Assembly: GCA_013694495.1 (NCBI GenBank)
Contig: JACDCH010000393.1
Coordinates: 1-12,354 of the forward strand
DNA length: 12,354 nt
Direction of reading: 5' to 3'
Source of the DNA: Acidimicrobiia bacterium
GTDB lineage: Bacteria > Actinomycetota > Acidimicrobiia > Acidimicrobiales > JACDCH01
Shown here one piece after another: positions 6,356 to 12,354 of the stretch; position 1 is the stretch's first letter, and each line of letters starts with the position of its first letter. Made by a program: the position numbers and the translations under genes. Under the pieces are notes generated by a model. That model saw nothing but the letters and a program-made list of their open reading frames with translations, did no database searches and was not told the origin of the DNA.

Positions 6356-8161
6356 ATGCACGACCGGTCCGACCTCCCCCGCTGGGACACGAGCCCGTTC
6401 TTCCCGGGCCTGGACAGCCCGGAGTTCGCCGCCGCCCACGAAGCCCTCGGCGCCGGGATCGGCCGGCTGGGGGCGCTCTACGACGAGAAGGGCGTCCGGG
6501 CCACCGCCATGCCCGACCCCGCAGCCGCCGACGAGGTGCTGACCGCGACCAACGAGGTCCTCGACGAGCTCCGCCTCGTGAACGCCTACGTGCACGCCTT
6601 CGTCACCACCGACGCCCGCGACGACCGGGCCCAGGCCGTGGCGTCGGAGCTGCGGGCGCTCATGGCGCCGCTGGGGCCGCTGCGCACCCGGCTCGACGCC
6701 TGGCTGGCCAGCTTCGGCGACCTCGACGCGCTGGTCGCCGCCTCGGCCGTGGCCGGCGACCACGCCCATGCCGTGCGGCGGGCCGCGGTGGCCGCAGCCC
6801 ACCAGCTCACCGAGCCCGAGGAGGTGCTCGCGTCGGAGCTCAACCTGTCGGGCGGCTCGGCGTGGACGCAGCTGCACGGCGACGTGACATCACGCCTCAC
6901 GGCCGAGGTGGACGGCGAGCGGCTGGCGATCACCGCCGTGCGCAACCTCGCCTTCGACGCCGACGCCGGGGTGCGGCGCCGGGCCTACGACGCCGAGCTG
7001 GCGGCGTGGGACACCGTCGCCGTCCCGCTGGCGGCGGCGATGAACGGCGTCAAGGGGCAGGCGTCGACGCTCAACCGTCGCCGGGGCTGGGAGGACGACC
7101 TCGCGCCGGCGCTGTTCGCCAACGCGGTCGAGCGCGACGTGCTCGGCGCCATGCAGGCCGCGGTGGTCGCCGCGCTCCCCGACTTCGGGCGCTACCTCGG
7201 TGCCAAGGCCACGCTCCTCGGGCACGACGACGGCCGCCTCCCGTGGTGGGACCTCTTCGCGCCCGTCGGGGACCCGGCGGCGTCGAGCGCCACGTGGGAG
7301 GAGGCCGTCGACACCGTGGCGACCGCCTTCGGCGGGTTCGGGCCCGGCCTGCAGCGCCTCGCCGACCGGGCCGTGAACGAGGGCTGGATCGACGCCGGGC
7401 CGCGCGACGGCAAGCGCGGCGGGGCGTTCTGCATGTCGGTCCGGGGCGACGAGAGCCGCGTGCTGCTGAACTTCGGCGGCACCATCGACGCGATGAGCAC
7501 CCTCGCCCACGAGCTCGGCCACGCCTACCACAACACCCAGCTGGCCGATCGCACCGCGCTGCAGCGGGCCACGCCGATGGCCCTGGCCGAGACGGCCTCC
7601 ATCTTCTGCGAGACGCTGCTGCTCCAGACGCTGCTGGCCGACTGCGCCGACGACGCCCGGCGCCTCGTGCTCCTCGAGATCGACCTCCAGGGCGCCTGCC
7701 AGATCGTGTCCGACATCCACTCCCGCTTCCTGTTCGAGCGGGCCGTGTTCGAGGGGCGCGCCGCCCGGTCGCTGTCGGTGGCGGAGCTGCGGGAGCTGAT
7801 AACGGCGGCCCAGCAGAAGGCGTACGGCCCGACCATCCACCCCGACCACCTCCACCCTGACATGTGGGCCGTGAAGCCGCACTACTACTCGACCGCGTTC
7901 TACAACTGGCCCTACACGTACGGCCTGCTGTTCGGGCTGGGCCTCTACGCCCGCTACGCCGCCGACCCCGACCGTTTCCGCGCCGGCTACGACGACCTGC
8001 TGTCGGCCACCGGCCTGGCCTCGGCCGCCGACCTCGCCCGCCGCTTCGAGATCGATGTCGCCGACGAGGGTTTCTGGACCGCCAGCCTCGACGTCCTGCG
8101 GGCCCGCATCGACGACTTCGAGCGTCTGGCCGCCGCCTCGGTTCCGACGACGCCCTTGTAG
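6356..8161 (+). CDS. M3-family zinc metallopeptidase (oligoendopeptidase F-like)
   Basis: A 601-residue intracellular oligopeptidase expected to cleave short peptides inside a closed helical cavity. The zinc site is TLAHELGHAYHN with H385-E386-L-G-H389. The third ligand is E412 in MALAETASIF, the usual A-E-x-x-S arrangement downstream in M3 enzymes. The N-terminal 200 residues are helical, as in PepF relatives. VRNLAFDADAGVRRRAYDAE is the conserved segment where substrate-lid helices begin. The conserved C-terminal HYYSTAFYNWPYTYGLLFGL carries the paired Tyr/His residues that stabilise the transition state in this family. There is no signal peptide. The length matches PepF-type enzymes. The ATG at 6356 follows a CATACT hexamer by 9 bases and lies 25 bases from the divergent RidA-like start. 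It is first in a rightward set with the DUF1269 and P450 genes, which may also have their own promoter. No truncation seen. Confidence 0.95.
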   Translation: MHDRSDLPRWDTSPFFPGLDSPEFAAAHEALGAGIGRLGALYDEKGVRATAMPDPAAADEVLTATNEVLDELRLVNAYVHAFVTTDARDDRAQAVASELRALMAPLGPLRTRLDAWLASFGDLDALVAASAVAGDHAHAVRRAAVAAAHQLTEPEEVLASELNLSGGSAWTQLHGDVTSRLTAEVDGERLAITAVRNLAFDADAGVRRRAYDAELAAWDTVAVPLAAAMNGVKGQASTLNRRRGWEDDLAPALFANAVERDVLGAMQAAVVAALPDFGRYLGAKATLLGHDDGRLPWWDLFAPVGDPAASSATWEEAVDTVATAFGGFGPGLQRLADRAVNEGWIDAGPRDGKRGGAFCMSVRGDESRVLLNFGGTIDAMSTLAHELGHAYHNTQLADRTALQRATPMALAETASIFCETLLLQTLLADCADDARRLVLLEIDLQGACQIVSDIHSRFLFERAVFEGRAARSLSVAELRELITAAQQKAYGPTIHPDHLHPDMWAVKPHYYSTAFYNWPYTYGLLFGLGLYARYAADPDRFRAGYDDLLSATGLASAADLARRFEIDVADEGFWTASLDVLRARIDDFERLAAASVPTTPL

Positions 8162-8164
8162 CTT
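8159..8164 (+). promoter_or_regulatory. Putative -10 element of the DUF1269/P450 pair, built on the M3 stop codon
   Basis: TAGCTT begins with the TAG stop of the peptidase gene, followed by exactly 6 bases and the GTG at 8171. This fits a leaderless transcript for the DUF1269 and P450 genes, independent of read-through from the peptidase. Confidence 0.4.
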
Positions 8165-8170
8165 CCTGGC

Positions 8171-8728
8171 GTGACCGACGTTCCCCCGGAGCAGCCCGCC
8201 GCGCCTTCAGGCCAGGAGATCCTGGCCATCGTGCTCGACAAGCCGACGCGCGCCGAGCAGGTGCTCCTGGCCTTGGCCCACCTGCAGGGTGAGGGCAAGC
8301 TCCGGATGCACGACGCCGTCATCGTGGCCAAGGACGCGTCGGGGCAGAGCCGCACCGTCGAGACGGTCGACGTCACGCCGGCCAAGGGGGCGGTCGCCGG
8401 TGGGTGGTTCGGCCTCCTCGCCAGCTTCCTGATCGGCGGGCCGGTGGGCCTCGGCGTCATGGCCGGCGGCATCGCGGCGGGCGCCCTCTACGGCAAGCTC
8501 GTCGACCGCGGCCTCGAGGACGGCTGGGTCAAGGACATGGCCGACTGGATCGACCCCGAGACGTCTGCACTCCTGCTGCTCGTCGACGCCGGCTTCCACC
8601 CCGACGTCCTCGCGGAGCTGCGCCGCTTCGAGGGCACCGGTGAGATCGCCTACTCGACGCTGCCCGAGGGCGTCCGGTCCGAGATCGAGGCCGCCCTCGA
8701 AGGCGGCAACGGGACGCCGGGTGCCTGA
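8171..8728 (+). CDS. DUF1269-like membrane-associated protein
   Basis: A 185-residue protein. The N-terminal half resembles the DUF1269 family: KPTRAEQVLLALAHLQGEGK, then LRMHDAVIVAKDASGQ, a small domain in which a sequence implying signal or charge sensing has been suggested but no activity is established. A glycine-rich hydrophobic hairpin follows (GGWFGLLASFLIGGPVGLGV and AGGIAAGALYGKL, about 77-110), probably a membrane-inserting pair. A C-terminal part (about 125-178) has SALLLLVDAGFHPDVLAELR and a charged tail. DUF1269 proteins are common in actinobacteria and often stress-linked, but function is unknown. GTG 8171 is the start, 9 bases after the M3 stop and 6 bases after a TAGCTT hexamer. 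Its stop overlaps the P450 start by 8 bases, so the two are probably translationally coupled. No partner role for the P450 can be shown. Confidence 0.8.
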   Translation: MTDVPPEQPAAPSGQEILAIVLDKPTRAEQVLLALAHLQGEGKLRMHDAVIVAKDASGQSRTVETVDVTPAKGAVAGGWFGLLASFLIGGPVGLGVMAGGIAAGALYGKLVDRGLEDGWVKDMADWIDPETSALLLLVDAGFHPDVLAELRRFEGTGEIAYSTLPEGVRSEIEAALEGGNGTPGA

Positions 8729-9902
8729 CACCGAGGCTGCGCCCACCACCGCCGACCTCCTCGCCCCCGCCTTCTGGGCCGACCTCGACGGCATGCACGA
8801 GTTCTTCACCTGGGCCCGGGCCGAGGCGCCGGTGTGGCGCGACGAGCGCAACGGCCTGTGGGCGGTCACCCGGCACGCCGACGTGCTCGACGTCGAGCGC
8901 CGCAGCGACCCGTTCTCGTCGCAGGGCTGCTACCGGGCGAACGTGGCAGCCGAGGAGACGAACATGATCGCCCAGGACGACCCGGGGCACATCGCCCAGC
9001 GCCGCCTGGTGAACCGGCGCTTCACACCCCGGGCCGTGCAGGACTTCGCGCCGATGCTGCAGGACACCATCGACGAGCTCGTCGACAAGGCCACCGAGAA
9101 GGGCGACGTCGAGGTCGTGGTCGACCTCGCCGCCCAGCTCCCCAGCCGCCTCACCGCCCACATGCTCGGCTTCCCCGAGGAGCGGTGGCCCGACGTCAAG
9201 TCGTGGTCCGAGCGGCTCATGCGCACCGACGCGCTCCTCGTCGACCAGGACGCCCTCATGGGGATGATCACCGCGATCACCGAGTTCAACCAGGTGCTCA
9301 CCGAGACCGCGGCCGAGCGCCGCACGTGCCCCGCCGACGACCTCATCTCGATCTGGGTCGGAGCGGACCTCGACCCCATGTCGATGATGCACGAGACCGG
9401 GCTGTTCATCGCCGGCGGCGCCGAGACCACCCGCACCGTCATCGCCCGCGGCCTCCACGTGCTCGCGCAGCACCCCGAGCAGTGGGCGGCCATGGGCGAC
9501 GACCCCTCGCTCGTGCCCGCGGCCGTCGAGGAGGTCATCCGCTGGGTGACCCCGCTCAACAACTTCTTCCGCACCGCCACCCGGGCCGATCGCATCGGCG
9601 CCCAGCCCGTGGAGGCCGGCGACCGAGTGATGATCGTCTACCCGTCGGCCAACCGCGACGGGGCCGTGTTCGACGACCCGTTCCGCTTCGACATCCGCCG
9701 CGATCCGAACCCCCACCTCGCCTTCGGGCAGGGCACGCACTTCTGCCTCGGCGCCAACCTGGCCCGCATGGAGCTCCGGATGCTCTTCGAGTCGATGGCC
9801 CGCCGGTGGAAGGCGATCGAGCCGGTGTTCGAGCCCGACATCGAGCCCAACATCTTTGCCGGCGCCGTCCGCAGCTACCACCTCCGCGTCACGCCCCGCT
9901 GA
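8721..9902 (+). CDS. Cytochrome P450, resembling the CYP142/CYP125 steroid-oxidising group
   Basis: A 393-residue soluble bacterial P450. The heme-ligand loop is FGQGTHFCLG with Cys342. The I-helix oxygen-activation motif is AGGAETT (231-237). The K-helix ExxR is E271-V-I-R274. DDPGHIAQRRLVNRRFTP is the C-helix heme-propionate region, and NRDGAVFDDPFRFDIRRDPN precedes the heme loop as in the CYP142/CYP125/CYP124 group that oxidises cholesterol side chains or methyl-branched lipids. The subfamily call is from remembered resemblance and the substrate is not proven. No ferredoxin or ferredoxin reductase lies in the window, so redox partners must be encoded elsewhere. The start is GTG at 8721, overlapping the DUF1269 stop by 8 bases; an in-frame ATG at 8640 would put 27 Arg/Pro-rich residues inside the previous gene. 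It is followed by a 13-bp-stem hairpin. Confidence 0.94.
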   Translation: MPDTEAAPTTADLLAPAFWADLDGMHEFFTWARAEAPVWRDERNGLWAVTRHADVLDVERRSDPFSSQGCYRANVAAEETNMIAQDDPGHIAQRRLVNRRFTPRAVQDFAPMLQDTIDELVDKATEKGDVEVVVDLAAQLPSRLTAHMLGFPEERWPDVKSWSERLMRTDALLVDQDALMGMITAITEFNQVLTETAAERRTCPADDLISIWVGADLDPMSMMHETGLFIAGGAETTRTVIARGLHVLAQHPEQWAAMGDDPSLVPAAVEEVIRWVTPLNNFFRTATRADRIGAQPVEAGDRVMIVYPSANRDGAVFDDPFRFDIRRDPNPHLAFGQGTHFCLGANLARMELRMLFESMARRWKAIEPVFEPDIEPNIFAGAVRSYHLRVTPR

Positions 9903-9910
9903 ACCATCCG

Positions 9911-9957
9911 AATCGGGGGCAGCTATCGACAAATGATGACGGTGGCTGCCCCCGATT
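9911..9957. terminator. Perfect 13-bp inverted repeat between convergent P450 and ElaA genes
   Basis: AATCGGGGGCAGC (9911-9923) and GCTGCCCCCGATT (9945-9957) are exact reverse complements, separated by 21 bases. It begins 8 bases after the P450 stop and ends 9 bases before the last base of the ElaA stop. The symmetric hairpin fits a bidirectional terminator of the U-tract-poor type seen in actinobacteria; no run of T follows on either strand. The long AT-richer loop could also make it a dispersed repeat or a protein-binding site. Confidence 0.6.
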
Positions 9958-9966
9958 GCGGGGAGG

Positions 9967-10410
9967 TCAGGGTGGTGGTGGTGGGAGGGGGCGGCGCATG
10001 TGGGTGTGGGGGATGCCGTCCTCGAGGTACTCGGGGCCGGCGGGCTCGAAGCCGAAGGCGGCGTACCAGTCGACGAGGCGGCTCTGGGCCTCGAGGCTCC
10101 ACGGGCCCTGGGTGGTGGCGAGGAAGTGGCCGAGGAGCAGGGCGCCCAACCCTTGGCCCCGGGCCGACGGCGCGGTGGCGATGCGGCCGACGACGCGGCG
10201 GTCGCCCTCGTCGAGGACCCGGGCCGTGGCGACAACCTCGCCGGGCGCGTCTCCGTCGATCCACAGCAGCCGGGCGCCGGGCTCCAGATCGCGACCGTCC
10301 GGGTCGAGGTAGGCGCACGCCTGCTCGACGACGAACACCTCGGCGCGCAGGCGGAGGATGGCGTACAGCTTCGCTGCGTCGATGTCGGCCACCACGGCGT
10401 CGCGCACCAC
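9967..10410 (-). CDS. ElaA-family GNAT N-acetyltransferase
   Basis: A 147-residue acetyl-CoA-dependent acetyltransferase of the ElaA type. The N-terminus has the hallmark KLYAILRLRAEVFVVEQ followed by YLDPDGRDLEP (14-43). The acetyl-CoA pyrophosphate loop is ARGQGLG (83-89) after the strand GRIATAP. The C-terminal FGFEPAGPEYLEDGIPHTHM (119-138) is the other family signature. Substrate is unknown for most members. The protein ends in a run of five prolines from a CCN-rich tract at 9970-9986. The start GTG at 10410 (tandem GTG GTG) is chosen because TACGCT on the minus strand (10418-10423) ends 7 bases upstream; an in-frame ATG at 10476 would extend 22 residues into the divergent hydrolase gene. 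It converges with the P450 gene. Confidence 0.9.
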   Translation of the reverse strand: MVRDAVVADIDAAKLYAILRLRAEVFVVEQACAYLDPDGRDLEPGARLLWIDGDAPGEVVATARVLDEGDRRVVGRIATAPSARGQGLGALLLGHFLATTQGPWSLEAQSRLVDWYAAFGFEPAGPEYLEDGIPHTHMRRPLPPPPP

Positions 10411-10417
10411 CCGGCCG

Positions 10418-10423
10418 AGCGTA
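10418..10423 (-). promoter_or_regulatory. Putative -10 element of the ElaA-type gene
   Basis: The minus strand reads TACGCT, then 7 bases, then the GTG at 10410. It shares the central TA base pair step with the opposing -10 at 10422-10427. Confidence 0.48.
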
Positions 10424-10427
10424 GGTT
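10422..10427 (+). promoter_or_regulatory. Putative -10 element of the MBL-fold hydrolase gene
   Basis: TAGGTT is followed by 8 bases and the ATG at 10436. With only 25 bases between the two divergent start codons, this and the overlapping minus-strand hexamer are the only room for promoters. Confidence 0.48.
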
Positions 10428-10435
10428 CGGTCCCG

Positions 10436-11391
<956 letters not shown>

Positions 11392-11404
<13 letters not shown>

Positions 11405-11901
11405 GCCCGCACAGCGCCGTCGGGGAACTCCTCGGTGTGAAGGTTCACGTAGTAGTTCGTCGGGTCCTCGACGATGACGCCGCCTTCGGCGCCGACCACC
11501 TCGCACGCCTCGAAGGCGCCGTCCTCGGTGGTGCTGAGCTCGAAGTCGACCACGACGTCGCCGGCCTCGCCGACGGGTGCGGCGTGCACGTGGCCGCCGA
11601 TGATCGGGCCCACGTCGGAGGTGCTCCCCTGCAGGCACATCTGGTCGCCGTCGTAGGTGAGGTCGGCCGTGGCGATGCCGGCGCTGCCCGGTGCCGGGAC
11701 CTCGGTGTCGCCGGTGAGCCGCAGGCTCAGCGAGACGAAGGTCACGTCGTCGCTCCCGGGCGGCGGGGCCGTGTCGGGCGCCGCCTCGGTGGTGGCGGCG
11801 CCGCCGGCGTCGACCACGGGCGACCCGTCGTCGCTGCAGGACGCGGCCGACACCGCCAGTGGCAGCAGGAGCACGGCGGCGAGGCGGGACGGGCGGCGCA
11901 T
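11392..11901 (-). CDS. CHRD-domain lipoprotein
   Basis: From the ATG at 11901 it has 169 residues. A signal peptide (MRRPSRLAAVLLLPLAVSAA) ends at lipobox-like AAS-C22, so it is likely lipidated and anchored on the outer face of the cytoplasmic membrane. A low-complexity A/T/P/D linker (about 23-53) precedes the domain. The CHRD domain (about 54-169) shows LTGDTEVPAPGSAGIATADL, GGHVHAAPVGEAGDVVVDFE and YYVNLHTEEFPDGAVRAQVG, the x-V-N-x-H-T-x-x-F-P-x-G-x-[IV]-R signature. CHRD is a beta domain of unknown bacterial function, common in exported proteins. An in-frame GTG at 11919 would add six residues (MSRLTT). CAGACT (11909-11914, minus strand) is 7 bases before the ATG, a weak promoter candidate. 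It probably follows the edge-cut gene in one operon (34-base gap). Confidence 0.85.
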
Positions 11902-11935
11902 CGTGGTCAGTCTGCTCACTGCCTGCCAGCGCGGG

Positions 11936-12354
11936 TCACGCCGGCAGGTTGAGCTCGGCCACCACGACGATGCTGCCGCCGCTGCTGTCCATCGCCAGGT
12001 GCAACTTCAGGTGGCGGCCGTCGGGGCCGAGCGCCTCGACAGTGGAGGCCCCGGCGTCAGCGTGCCAATAGTAGGGCTCGTCGTGGCCGCCCAGCGCGAA
12101 GGAGCAGTCGGTGGGATCGGCGCCGTACTCGCCGGCCTCCTCGATGGCGCGGGTGGCCGCGGCCACGTCGTAGGTGCCGGGCCCGTCGAAGCGGGGCACG
12201 ACGAACGTCCAGCCCAGCCAGGGCAGGCCACCGATCTCGGGCACGGCCTCGTCGAGGGCGGTGAGCTCGAAGCGGAGGTCGCGGCGGCCGCTCGGGTTGC
12301 CCTCGTCGTCGACGACGTCGACCAGCTCCACCAGGGCCGGGAGCTGCCCGGCCC
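11936..12354 (-). CDS. Unrecognised protein, probably exported, N-terminus cut by window edge
   Basis: The frame is open to the right edge; 138 complete codons plus the stop are visible (reading GQLPALVELVDVVDDEG near the edge), so a GTG at 12331 is unlikely to be the true start. I do not recognise the family. The visible part has alternating beta-rich segments: RRDLRFELTALDEAVPEIGG, LGWTFVVPRFDGPGTYDVAA, a GGHDEPYYWHADAGAS turn, and a C-terminal LKLHLAMDSSGGSIVVVAEL. The GPGTYDV element followed by a closing G-G-S-x-x-V-x-A-x-L strand resembles small secreted or lipoprotein beta-sandwich proteins of actinobacteria, so export is inferred but the N-terminus needed to show it is missing. Two Cys are not paired in the visible part (one in TDCSF). 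It lies upstream of, and probably in the same transcript as, the CHRD lipoprotein. Confidence 0.7.
   Translation of the reverse strand, partial: AGQLPALVELVDVVDDEGNPSGRRDLRFELTALDEAVPEIGGLPWLGWTFVVPRFDGPGTYDVAAATRAIEEAGEYGADPTDCSFALGGHDEPYYWHADAGASTVEALGPDGRHLKLHLAMDSSGGSIVVVAELNLPA

Noticed and set aside
9970..9986. GGT/GGG-rich tract as a microsatellite or G-quadruplex
   Set aside because: It encodes the proline tail of the ElaA protein in frame; the G-runs are too short and irregular for a confident quadruplex call.
10358..10435. N-terminal extension of the MBL gene from an upstream ATG
   Set aside because: The extra 26 residues are encoded by the antisense of the ElaA coding region and contain no conserved sequence.
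11936..12354. PEBP/YbhB-like identity for the right-edge protein
   Set aside because: The diagnostic D-P-D-A-P and G-x-H-R motifs of that family are absent, so it was left unnamed.

Overview
The window is very GC-rich (roughly 70% or more by eye), almost entirely coding, and uses many GTG starts. Protein families and gene style point to an actinobacterium. An Acidimicrobiia-type or mycobacteria-like lineage is my best guess from family resemblance alone; nothing here proves a genus. I count thirteen protein genes. No tRNA, rRNA, CRISPR array, insertion sequence or prophage gene is visible. No stretch of 300 bases lacks a gene; the longest gaps are about 75 and 64 bases.

Layout from left to right. 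(1) A leftward pair: an RNB-domain ribonuclease cut by the left edge, preceded by a nitronate monooxygenase-family flavoprotein. (2) A divergent intergenic region with a perfect TTGACC/GGTCAA palindrome separates that pair from a rightward FMN-dependent PPOX-class enzyme. (3) A tight leftward four-gene operon (positions 6330 down to 2718): RidA-like protein, zinc alcohol dehydrogenase, polytopic membrane protein (possible GT-C glycosyltransferase), and ABM-domain monooxygenase. The first two junctions are 4-base stop/start overlaps. (4) A rightward set from 6356: M3 oligoendopeptidase, DUF1269-like membrane-associated protein, and a cytochrome P450 resembling the steroid-side-chain CYP142/CYP125 group. 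(5) A leftward ElaA-type acetyltransferase, divergent from a rightward metallo-beta-lactamase-fold hydrolase. (6) A leftward pair at the right edge: an unrecognised protein cut by the edge, then a CHRD-domain lipoprotein.

Most genes look like ordinary actinobacterial metabolism (flavoenzymes, ADH, P450, hydrolases). I see no convincing new defence or mobile system. The most interesting signals are regulatory. Seven transcription-unit starts have a TANNNT-like -10 hexamer 6 to 9 bases before an ATG or GTG, as expected for leaderless mRNAs. This pattern also fixes several start codons inside longer open frames. At two divergent junctions (6339-6346 and 10418-10427) the opposing -10 hexamers physically overlap, suggesting symmetric bidirectional promoters. 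A 20-bp operator-like palindrome sits between two flavoenzyme genes. A 13-bp-stem hairpin lies between P450 and ElaA, while the other two convergent gene pairs overlap at their 3' ends and have no room for a terminator.
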